Source of the DNA: Globodera rostochiensis
Lineage: Eukaryota; Nematoda; Chromadorea; Rhabditida; Heteroderidae
Direction: 5' to 3'
Length of the DNA: 64,000 nucleotides
NCBI GenBank assembly: GCA_018350325.1
Contig: JAEVLN010000008.1
Span: 62,001-126,000, forward strand
Part shown: piece by piece, positions 34,242 through 45,252 of the stretch
Layout of the letters: each line of letters begins with the position of its first letter
Position numbering within the stretch: position 1 is the stretch's first letter
Notes under the pieces: model-generated
Seen by the model: the letters and a program-made list of their open reading frames with translations, nothing else
What the model was told of the DNA's origin: nothing
The model's database searches: none
Made by a program: the position numbers and the translations under genes

Positions 34242-37200
34242 TCAGAATAATCTTTCCGGCTTCCGGAAAATGTCCTCAAGTGATGTTTTCAGTCCCGCAA
34301 AACTGCCAAACAGCCCAATTGCAATAAAGCAGGCATTTCGGGCCAACCGTTTGCACAATTTGACCCGTTGTTGGCTGTCCATCAATGATGGCACGAAGGT
34401 GAACGTGTCGATGAGGGGCGGGAACACGAAGGCCAGGAAGACGCCGCCGCTGAAGCCGACCAAGGGCTGAAATTGGCATTTTTAGTGGGAGCTAATCAGG
34501 TCAGCAATCCATGAATAGACCATGATCTGCTCAAGATTTGGCACACCGATGGCGATCAGCACTTAAATTGTGGCAGGAAATGAATGGCATAAATAGAAGC
34601 CCCCCTCTCCGTTTGAAGCCCCTTCTCTAACTGTAGCCCCTCCCCAAGCCGTGAACTTTTAAAAATTAAGTACCTCTACCTTGGTTAGCTTTTTTTGTCA
34701 TTATAATTTACGTTAAAAATTTATCGGAATTAAAATAGATAGAAAGCGCATTAGAGAATGGCAAAAGCAGAAACGTACCCAAGGGGGGGGGTAAATCTCA
34801 AAGGGCACCAACATGGGTGGCACGAGAATCTCGAATCCGACCAAATCCATGGTTTCTTCTGAGCTCCCCAGAGGTACAGAATGCCAAAAATTTCTGCCCA
34901 CGACTGGTCATGCATTCCGTTCTGATGCTTTCATTTAAAAACCCACTGGTTGTGGCCACCAATATGGCCCGAAATAGGTACTCGCAGAGATTGACAAAAA
35001 GTAGCGGAGGTGTCGTTGCTGCTGTTGTGGAATTGTTTCGATTGCTGTCCTCTCCGTCCTCATCGTGGCAACAGATGCGGCTCCGTAACGAGGGCCATAA
35101 CATTTGAATGGTAACCTTTTTTAAAAAGTTTTTTTCGGAGGAAGTGAAAGTCAGTAGCGTTTTCAAACAAAGATAATCAGTTAAAAAAATGATTCAAAAG
35201 CCAATATCTTTGTCAGAATTGGATATCTGTGAAAAAAATTGCTCGGTTTGGAGCACAATATTAACAACTATTTCTGATCAGAATCATAAATTTCTGATCA
35301 GAATTTTTGAATTCTAATCAGAAAGTATCTACAATAACAATCCTAAATCGAGGCCATAAAGCTGACGCACATATTGCTGAAGGACGAAGTCCAGGAAAGA
35401 AATGCCGGTGAAGATCAGCCGGACAAGGATCAGCAACGGCGTTGGTGCCAAATTCAGTGTCACCGAGCCTTGGATGTGTTCGCCAAATTTGGCATAGCCA
35501 AGAAAACCCACCTAAAAAATGTCGTAAAATTCCACAGAAATTTTTTGCAATTTTTGGACCGCCGCATCAAAAATGGCGGTCAATGCCATGCCGGTGGACA
35601 GAACGCCAAATGGGCTGACCATCTCAGCGGGAAAGCGCATTTTGTTCTCCATCGGCAGCACCATTGCCTGGCCTTCAAAGCAGTAGAGGATGGAACCGCA
35701 AGCGGACTGATTTTGGAAATAAATAAAATTATAAAAAGGGATTAAATAAATCACAAATAATTGGTAATGAAACAAAAAGAATTTTAATTAAATAATAATA
35801 ATTAAGTAATAAAATTTAAACACCAAAATTCCCGCAGGAGTGTTCCACCATGGTAAATTGGCGATTCGATATGGCGGCTGGAGCAAATGCTTAAACATAA
35901 AAAGAACATCAAAAATAGTAGGTAAGTACAAAGGCAAAAAAAAAAATCCGAAAATGTCTTTACTAACTGAAACCCAAAAATTTTGCATTTTTCAGTTTTC
36001 AATGTGAAATTTACGAGTTGCTCCCAAATTTTTTTTGAAGTTATCGAAAAAATGTATAAAATTAAAAATGTAAATTAAAGCAATAAAGAAAAAACCAACA
36101 TAAAAAATGATGCCGTAAGCGCCGAACATGAACACATTGCCGATGGAACTGAGCAGGGCAATGCGCCGGAGTGTTCGGATGAAATTGAGCAAAACCATCG
36201 GCGCAAAGATAAGCAGGGCCCAGACAAAGGCGGAAACATGGAAGGAAGTGAACTCGTCGAACAGCTTGAATTTGGTTGGGAACAAATTTTCTAAGAATTT
36301 AAACAGCTTGAATTTTGGAGAGTATATTTGCGTTGAACAGCTTGAATTTGTGGGGGTCAAATTCGGGGTTGAATTTTTTAAACAACTTGAAAATTTGTAG
36401 GGGACGGTTATTTGGGAAGATTTATCAGGACAAGGGCATACTCAATTTATATGGGAGAAGTGAGCAATTTTCTGGAAATTTTTTTGGGGAAAAAAACCTC
36501 GCGAAGGTGCGCCACAATGAAGTCGTACTTCAGCACACCGATGCCCATTTGCAGAACGACAATTGTAGCGTTAACGAAAAGTCTGGTGGTTGAACAAATA
36601 TTCAGAGGGTATAAAGTTCTGCTCGAGGACTGCTTTCATACTTGGACGTTTTGGCATAGGGCCGTGCCCATGGAAAGCTGCCCGCCAACGACTCGTGCAT
36701 CACTTCACCGTAGCTCATCGGTTCGCCGTCCGCTTCGCGTCTGTAAAAAGGGCAATTCTTAATCTTAAACAGAATTCAAATTTGCGCGTAATTGTCCCCA
36801 CTTTGTTCTGGCCAAATGATGTGCTGATCGTACCTGAATTTGAACAAATTCTAAAAAAAACAATGTTCCAAACAATTCTTTGGCAAAGAATTTTTAAAGA
36901 ATTTTTCCTGACAATAAAACGGAAAAGTACCAAAACGTAAAAAGTCCGCCAAAACATTAAATTCGGGTAGCTAATCTCGACTCACCAGCATGTGCATGGT
37001 TACGGTATTCAGTGCTCCAAACAGAAATACCAGCCCAAACGCTGTCCACAAACCTGCCTGTTTAAATACGATGGGCAGAGTCAGCTAAATAAGTATGTAC
37101 ATAATTTGGGTTTTAGGAAATTTAAAGTTTAAAAAAACAACTAACAATGCCGGAACCGATCATGCCTTTCATGAAATTGATAAGTGTCAGATGAGTGCTG

Positions 37201-37543
37201 AATGTTATGTACATATTTTACTAAATTCTTTTTTAAGTTCCAATAATTTTTTAATAAATTTTTTCGTGACAATTTTTAACTATTATCTACATATTTACAA
37301 TTTCTTTTATAAATGAATTAAAAGTGGCAAAACGCACGAGATGCCGTTCTCGCGCTCCTCCAACTCCATGGAATTGTTGCGTTCAGTCTGTTTTGCCATT
37401 ATTTTGTCCGACTCGCCGCCGTCGCCGCCGATGTTTGACGCTTCGGATGCCGTCCTCGTTGTTGATGTCGAGGGCGGCTGCTGCTGCTGATGGGCCAACA
37501 GCGGAGAATGGGGGGAATTTTTTGGGGGAGAAAAAGGAGTCAT
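34242..37543 (-). CDS. SLC36/PAT-type proton-coupled amino-acid transporter
   Basis: Multi-pass carrier of the amino-acid/auxin permease superfamily, likely moving small neutral amino acids with H+ at the plasma membrane or lysosome. Exons: 37543-37338, 37197-37146, 37084-36986, 36850-36834, 36740-36642, 36582-36498, 36264-36100, 35889-35824, 35706-35560, 35511-35371, 35115-34947, 34561-34521, 34466-34242; 503 aa, all phases close. A Ser/Thr/Gln-rich cytoplasmic N-terminus of about 65 residues precedes TM1 TLINFMKGMIGSGI, the hallmark of this family. Other family signatures are FVWALLIFAPMVLLNFIRTL, YCFEGQAMVLPMENKM, VGFLGYAKFGE, FLDFVLQQYVTIQMLWP and GVFLAFVFPPLIDTF. About 11 TM helices are expected. 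An insertion of about 30 charged/Thr residues lies in a late loop (about 35020-35095). One exon is only 17 nt. Confidence 0.9.
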
Positions 37544-38892
37544 CCCAAAACGACAGAAAACGACGGAGAAGAGAGGCGACACACACTGAAAGAAAGAAAG
37601 AAAGAATGATTAGCAAACAACAAAATTTCCGTCTCAAATTGTGTGATAATTGGGACATTAGCGGTAGAAAGACATATGAAATTAGTTTGGTTTATTTGCC
37701 AAACCCTTCCGATTTTTTACTTGCCAGCCACGGGACACAAAAGAACGTCTAATAAAAAATAGAACAAAATGTCGTCGTCAGCTCGGACAAATGTCATCTG
37801 CTGGACACCGGCAGGATGACATTTTGTCCACAGGTGACCTTTAAGAGCGAAAATGTGAGTGTGATCAATAAGAGGGACGCGGATTAGTGATCAACAAAAA
37901 CGGATCATCACATTTCGTACCACCATCAAAATTTGCTTTAGTGGGGAATTTGAGTGTAATATTTGGTGGTGTACCTCGTGGTTTGGGGGGCGGGGGCGAT
38001 AGGGGTCGAAGTATCCCCCCGCCCCCACACAGCTCCTCTAAATACCTCATAAAATTGATTTTTATCCTCGACGGGAAGGGGATGGGGAGGACGACAGTGG
38101 CAGTATAAAGCAATGGTTGACTCCCCCGACGTCGGGGTATTGAGAATTTCGGGAGCGAATCCTGATCAAGTTTGGGTTCGGTCAAAACTTCGACCAAAAA
38201 TGTTGGGCTCTGGCAAGCCTAGACAGAACAAATGGGAGGGCAATTGCGGAAGAGAGAAGTCGAGAGTCAGTCAATTTTATCCTTTTAATGATTAAAGTTA
38301 GCGGTTTCTGAATAATTGAAACCGACGTAAATTTGGACATAAACTAAAAAGTCGTTTTTTTTGGGTCATAAATGGATATCTGATTGAATTTATCAATTTG
38401 TTTTATCTTTCTTGCTGCTGTTGTCGATACATTTACACTTTTTGTCATATTTTGTCAATTAAATAAAATTCCATTTTAATTGGTTTTATTAAATAGTAGT
38501 TTTAAAATAAAATTTTAAAGGTTAAAAAAATTGTCTTTTAAAAACGGAATTAGTTAAATTTATTTTTATTTTGTGGGGTGAGAAGCATTTGAAACACTTT
38601 GGGCCAAAAGTGTTTATTTATTATTTTGCCGAGCCGAAAAAATGCGTATGCTTTTCACCAAATTGTTCTCGTTTTTTTCAACACTTTTAGAGCTCTTTCC
38701 GTTGTCCCTGCAATTTGTCAATATTTTGGGAAGGCCCTCCAAAGGAAATGCAATGGCACCATTTGCTGCGTTCAGAATTTTTCAACTTAAAATTAAAAAA
38801 TAGGCAGAAAAAAAGAATTACAATTAAATTAAAAAAGAATTATGCTAAATCATTTTTCTATTTTAAGTTTTTTAATGTTAAAAGCGCACGAC

Positions 38893-39067
38893 GACAAAAT
38901 GTCCGGTAGGCACAAAATCGGACAAAATGTCCGGTAGGTACCTCGGACAAAATGTCCGACGTACGGACAAAATGTCCGGTAGCGGGGAAAACGACAAAAT
39001 ATCCGACGGACGGACAAAATGTCCGGTAGCGGGGAAACGATTCGCACAAATCGGACAAAATGTCCAA
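38893..39067. repeat. GGACAAAATGTCC tandem array, short copy
   Basis: About four degenerate units of GGACAAAATGTCCGGTAG joined by GGGGAAACG and a second GACAAAAT half. The right end plus about 20 bases of flank is a near-exact reverse complement of the left end of the 44462 array. Confidence 0.8.
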
Positions 39068-39899
39068 AAAGCAGAAATTCAGAAAAAAAATTTCTATAAA
39101 GTTTTCTCAGCCTCAAAAAAAGTTATTAAATACGGTTCAGAAAATTCAATTTCCAAACGAATTAAGAAATTGAGACTTTGCCGACGTCTCCACTTGCGCA
39201 TGTTGCAACAGAACATTCTTCGATCGACCATAAACGGAAGGTAGCCGTAATTTCAAGACATTTATCAAAACATCGATGTAATTGTTATATTGCAATTTGT
39301 CATTTTCATTTTTAGCTGAGCATTTTTGTAAATTAAAATCAATCCTTACAAATTAGGAGTGGTTTTTATTGCATTTAAGGTTTGTACTAATATGTTTGCC
39401 TCCCTCTTTTGGGTCATTTTTTAAAATTGTTTTTTTTGGTTTTCAAATTAAAATTTAATTGGAATATAAACATTCGGACATAAAAGGATATTTTTTGGTG
39501 CTCATCGGCCGACCCCCAAATTGTTTTTCCAAATTCCCCAAAAAGTTCACCTCCCCTAAAAATAATTGTGGTGATTGACGGACGTAAATTGTATTGCCAT
39601 TCCGACCAAAATGGCACAAAATAGAGGGGGGATCCGAACCCAAAACTCTCAAAATGGGGGTAAATCCTCAGTATAATACACTGATTTATTACAATTTTGG
39701 AAATAAAATGATTTGGAAATGAAAAATGATTTAGTGCTTACCGTTCTTTATTCCCCTCAAAAAATTAGGAGAGCAATGAAGGGCACCGGGAATGAAGATG
39801 AAAGAAGATATCAATCGGGCAGACATTTTCTAAAAAAAGTGCCGAACTGCAAGGCCATCCCCCCGGGGGAGTTTCATTTCAGCCCAACAAACCAAGGTT

Positions 39900-42800
39900 G
39901 TCTCCCTGCCGCCGCCGTTGATTGTGCCCTCCCTCCTCCTCTCCCATCGATTCATCCCCCCCCCCCCCTCCCATTCATTCATCGTCCCCTCCCCCGCCAC
40001 CTTCCATTTCCACTTCCAATTCCCCCGCTCCCCCTTGCCTCCTTCCTCCTCTACGTTTGCTGATTGTGCCTTTGCCCCTAAAATGCTCACAGAGAGAAAG
40101 AGAGCGCTTCCGCTTCCATTCCGTCGCATTTCCTCTTCCTTTCTATTGCTCCTTCTCTTCCTCTTCCATTCTTCTTTTACTCCTGCTCCTCCTTCTCCTC
40201 GTGCCTTTTCCTTTTTTCCACCCAATTTAATTCTTTCATTCTTCGTCCATTTCCACCCTTCCAGCCAGCGCTTCTCGTTATTTTTAAGGAGCTGCTGCAA
40301 ACCAAGTAAGATGGCGGCAAAAGGTGCCACCGATGATCAAACCGATATTTCTGTTTCATTCTTCCTTTTATTTGCTTTTTTCTTCCTTCCCCCTATCATC
40401 CGTTTCCTTCTTCTCTCCTTCTATTCCTTCTCCCCATCATCCGTTTCCTTCTTCCTCTCCTTCATTCCCCCCCCCCTTGGGTGCCTGGTGCCCTTTTCTC
40501 TTTCCCACCTTTTGCGGGAAATGTGCCCCACCGCCCGACCCCCCTCCCCGCCCCCCTCCCATTGTCAACAAATCTCCCCCCCCCCCTCCGCCTTTCTTCC
40601 CATCGTTCGTTTCGCCACCCCCCCCCTCCCCCCCCCTCCCTTTACCGAAAACTAAAACTATTTATGTGTGCTGCGTTGTGCACAATGGCAGGGCCAAACC
40701 GTCGCCACCGCCGCACCACTGTGCTAAACGTACATTACGTGATTTCCATTCGATTCGTTTGGTGGAACGGAGTGATGGACGGAGGACGGCTGCGGGCACA
40801 CAAATTTGTTGGGAATGATGGAACAAAAACACATATGATGGCCGCCAACATTGGGAAAGACGGACCTTTGGACAAAATATGGCATAGACTTGTGATTAAA
40901 CCAAACCCGAGACCCAAAATCAGAAACCAAGTTAAGATCACGCGAAGATTCAACATTTACGAAATTTAGACACCAAACCCGAGACCCAAAATCAGAAAGC
41001 AAGTTAAGATCACGCGAAGATTCAAAACTTACGAAATTTAGACACCAAAATCAAGATTCTCGACACCAAAAGAGATAATCTCGATAATGCCATCAACCTA
41101 TAGGCTAGCAAGTGAATGAAAAGCCAACACAGGAAGATTTATCTTCACCAAAAGTAAGTGAAATCATACGAGGAGGAAGGCACTTAATCTTAGCATAAGA
41201 GGAATGCCCTGGGGCAATATCCTCGGATAACCCTCGGAGGGCATTGTTTTATATGTTTTCGGCAAATGCCCTCTGCCATTCGCCATCATTCGTTCTCATG
41301 CCTCGGGCTATTTTGTTTAGTGTCAGTGCCATTTGCACTAACCTTCCCTTATCTGATTCACAATTCACGTTAATAACCTCCCGTAATTATCTTTCCGACC
41401 CATTATTTATGCCCTAAGGGCGTAGGAAAATGTTGAGATTGTTATTAAAAATAAAAATATTATTAAATGTTAGACTCTGAATAAATAATAATTCTGATTT
41501 CTGACTCAAATGACTCTTAATTTAAATTGATGTCACTTTTTATAATTTGATGACAGCGCCCGTTTAATAGAATTCTGGGACAATCTGTCAGGCACACACA
41601 CCAAAAACGGAGTTGGGCGAGTGGAGGAACGAACATTGGCAAAAAATGAGAAAAGGTGGGGGAAGAGAACAAATCAAAGATCAGAGGCCTTCCGCCTGAG
41701 GGGCAATTCCTTTCACCGGTGTAAAATCCGATACCATTCATATACCACCTACCTATATGTACAAGGTCGTAGAAAGGAGGAATGAAATTCCGTACAGATT
41801 GAAACTTTATCGAAAACCTGTGCTACCAACCTCCCTAAAGGCTTCGGTTTCTTGAGAATTTAATGATTTTTTCCAACTAACTGGATTTTGCCGATTTGTC
41901 ATTCTTTGTTTTGTACATTCTCTTATCAAACACTCTCTGTGTCTCTGCTGCTCTCCACATTTTGCCTGTTCTTCTCACCAATCATTGGTCCAACCCGTGT
42001 CGGGCCACTGACTGTGGCGAATGTGGGAGAATGAGCTGCTGACTGACGGGGGCAGGCACAGCAGCGAGAGAGTTTTGAAACGAATAATTCCCATAATTTC
42101 CGTTTGCCCCCCGCCCCCGCCATCACCCCGATCTGGAATCTTCAAATTTTGATGGGTTTCGTTAGAAATTTCATCCCCCGAAACTGAAACTACCTTTTCT
42201 TATATTGACTTGACTGAGCATCCTTAGAAATGCCCATGAAAGGACCTCATTCATCCATAATAGAGAAGACACCCACACTCATCTGTCCTTCGACCCCAAA
42301 AGGCCCTTCTTCACCGGTCTTTCAGGTTGTGAAGGGTCCCCTCTGAGGCCGACCGACAAGTGAAGTTTGGCCCTGAGGGGTTGGTTTTTCTCCGACGGGG
42401 GCACCTTCGCCGATTGGGGGCAATCAATTTGTGCCGGGCGTTTATCTTTCCATCTTCCCCTGGAGGGTTGGCTGGCTCACCCTTCCGTCCGTTGGTGGGC
42501 AGTGGCGCCCGCCTCCGCCGATTCCGATGGCGGCGGCGGCGGCCGCAGACGATTGCCATTTCGCCATCATCCGTCCCCCCCCCCCTTGCCCGTCCCGCCA
42601 GCGCTGATTTGCCCCTCCCCTTCCCCCCCCCATTCCTCTACACTCCCCCGAAGAGTTTGCCATCATCGCTCCGATGGATGGAATGGTTGGGGGGGGGGGC
42701 GGTGGTGGTGAGGTGGTCGGTCGATTTTGCCCCCCCTTTCCCCCCCCCCCCCCCTCTCCATCAGGGCCTATCTCGTGCCCGAGCTCGGCCCGGGCCCTCC

Positions 42801-43850
42801 CCCCCTCTGTGTACGTATGTATTATCGGTCGATTCTCCGCCGATGGGGCGGGTGCCCCCCCCCCGTAACCGCCGATTGGGGGGGGGGGGGGACGGAATGC
42901 CTGCCGTACCTCCACCATCACTGCCATCCTTCAAATCTCTCCTGCCTCGGCCCGTCCCCCCCCCCCCGCCGCCATCGCATTGCCGACGACAATTCCCCGC
43001 ATTCCCGCCGAGCACTTCGCCTCCCAACCAACCACCACTCCCCCAACCAACAGCAGCAGCACCACTATTTACTTTCCAAAAATTTATTTGTCCGATGGGG
43101 ATGCACCATCACCACTCACTCGCCCATCCATCCATTCACTCACTCCTCACACACCCAACCCAACCCCCAACAGCCCCAACCAAAGAAACTTTTTGGCGCG
43201 CTCGGTGGGCGACGCGCCGACAAAACGCCCAAAGATTGACTTTTGCTGCTGCCGCTGCCGCCGCTGCTGTTGGGGGAACTGGGCGCGGCAAAATTTCGCG
43301 CATTGTGTAAAGACACACAACGCCACGCAGAAAATGAAGGGAATTCAAACATTCAAACACCGCATAAAGCGCCTGGGCTCGAAGCTACCGGCTGTCCATA
43401 AACAAAAATTAATTTTAAGCGGTTCTATTTTCGAAAGACAAAATGGAGCAATTAATTGAATTCTTGATCAAGATTCAATAAAACAATATGGGAGGGGAGG
43501 GGGGGTGGGGGTCGCGGGGGGTAGGAAGCACGACAGTCATTGCTGACCACACCGGTATTGGTCCCGTTCAAAAACTCAATTTTTTTAAAACATTTCACTT
43601 GCCTTACGGCGAGTGGAGCCGGCACAACCATTCACTCCTCCACTACCCCTTAGCCAAAATGTGTCGTCGGCTCGCGCCCGTCGTGAAATGCTGCGCTCAG
43701 TGTCCCTGCCCCACCTGAGCCAAATCCACCCCAAATCCATTGTCATCTCTCTGCTCGGCGGACGGACCCCTTCCACTCCCCCCGCCCCCTCCCCCCTCCC
43801 CTCCCCCTCCCCTCCCTTCCCTTCCCCCCGGGCGTCGATCGAAATCGCCT
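39900..43850. other. Pyrimidine-rich low-complexity stretch
   Basis: The + strand is unusually rich in C with T, in runs such as CCCCCCTCCC, at 39900-40660, 42560-43060 and 43770-43830. More ordinary DNA lies between. The strand bias creates long open Pro/Ser/Leu frames on + and Gly-rich frames on -, none with family similarity. Confidence 0.6.
40901..41049. repeat. Two-copy 72-bp tandem duplication
   Basis: Two almost identical units starting CCAAACCCGAGACCCAAAAT, with only a few differences. Confidence 0.85.
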
Positions 43851-44461
43851 TTGCCCATTGTACGGGCCGGCCTACCACCAAATCACAGCACATTTTGTGT
43901 CCAGAGACGAGGTAGACCCGCGACGGTCATCGACGAACCATTCGATTTGCATTTTTTTTCTCATTTCAAATTCAAAAAAATTTGGTTGGTGGCACCGACG
44001 CGCCACTCTTTGGCGCGACAAAATGTGCAATTTTCGCGGAAAGAGAAGGAAAAACTGTTTTTTAGTTTAAGTAGAATTTATTTATGTATCTGTTCCTTAT
44101 GTAAAGCTACATATGTAAAAACATTTTGATCAAAAAAAAAAGAAAAAATCCGTCGGTCAGAAATTCTCATTTTTGCCTTATATTATGTTTCGTCATCGTT
44201 CGACGATTTTTTTATGTAACCACAGCATACCTAACCGGTTTAAATATTATAAAGGCTTAAAGTAAATTATCATATTCTTTTGAGGCTGTGAACTTTATAG
44301 AAGCGATTTGGGGCGATTTAAAGTATTTTTGCAGATTTCAAAGCTAATTTAATCGGGGGGCTTTGCCGTCTTGATCGAACATTCGGTTACAGCACCAAAA
44401 CAAACCTAGAGAAGTGTTTTTTGAGTTTGGAAGGTTGCTGAATTTTTTTCTGAATTCTGCT

Positions 44462-44813
44462 TTTTGGACATTTTGTCCGATTTGTGCGAATCGTTTCCCC
44501 GCTACCGGACATTTTGTCCGTCCGTCGGACATTTTGTCGTTTCCCCGCTACCGGACATTTTGTCCGTCCGTCGGACATTTTGTCGTTTCCCCGCTACCGG
44601 ACATTTGTCCGTCCGTCGGACATTTTGTCGTTTCCCCGCTACCGGACATTTGTCCGTCCGTCGGACATTTTGTCGTTTCCCCGCTACCGGACATTTTGTC
44701 GTCCGTCGGACATTTTGTCGTTTCCCCGCTACCGGACATTTTGTCCGTCCGTCGGACATTTTGTCGTTTCCCCGCTACCGGACATTTGTCCGTCCGTCGG
44801 ACATTTTATCGTC
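44462..44813. repeat. 46-bp tandem array, seven units
   Basis: Seven units of about 46 bp, each with CCCCGCTACCGGACATTTTG then TCCGTCCGTCGGACATTTTG and TCGTTT. Single-base indels (TTTGTCC versus TTTTGTCC) change the reading frame between units. All three frames are open by chance. Confidence 0.88.
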
Positions 44814-45252
44814 TGCCAATTCGCCAACCAAAGAAAAATTCTCACATTTTCTCCCCCAATTTACCCCCATCACAGTGGGAGAGATTCAATTCTTTCGCCA
44901 TCAAATCAAAGCCCCATTCTCTTTTCTTTTCCGCCGTTTGCCGCGCTCTGTTTAATTTTCGAATCTTTTGGCGTCAGCGGCAAAGCCCAAAAACTGTTGG
45001 GGGGGGGGGAGTGTTGCGAATAAACTTTTTTGTTTTCGTAATTTTGGAGTTTTAGAAAACCCCCCAAAAAATTCCCTCCCTCTTTCCGTTTATTAGATTA
45101 TTTTTGAAAAAAAAAAGATTTGTTTTTTCCATATTTGAATAGAAAAATGTGAGTTGGAGGACATTAATACGTCGCCTGAAGTTAATTAACGACTTATGTA
45201 CATATTTTACAGGTATATTACAAATTAAGATTATTATTATTAACAACAAAAT

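Larger units (their letters stand above)
37544..45252. other. 7.7 kb region without a supported gene
   Basis: Lies upstream of both the SLC36-type gene (-) and the FLYWCH gene (+). It contains two inverted copies of a TTTTGTCC-rich tandem array, a 72-bp duplication, and a long pyrimidine-rich stretch. The long frames at 39918-40655 and 42360-43310 are Pro/Ser strings produced by C-rich composition. The frame near 43290-43455 has a less biased basic sequence but no recognisable domain. Confidence 0.45.

Noticed and set aside
39625..39650. GATCCGAACCC word resembling a tRNA B box
   Set aside because: No matching A box, acceptor stem or cloverleaf around it.
39918..40655. 245-codon Pro/Ser/Phe-rich frame on the + strand
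   Set aside because: Same pyrimidine-rich artefact; overlapping frames are open as well.
42360..43310. 316-codon Pro-rich frame on the + strand
   Set aside because: Composition-driven string of Pro/Ser/Leu from C-rich DNA. No domain, no splice partners, and the opposite strand is equally open.
43290..43460. Frame with KMKGIQTFKHRIKRLGSKLP on the + strand
   Set aside because: Less biased than its surroundings, but isolated and unrecognised; it could be a first exon of something but nothing joins it.
44414..45055. 213-codon frame over the TTTTGTCC array
   Set aside because: All frames are open across the tandem repeat; the sequence is just the repeat translated.
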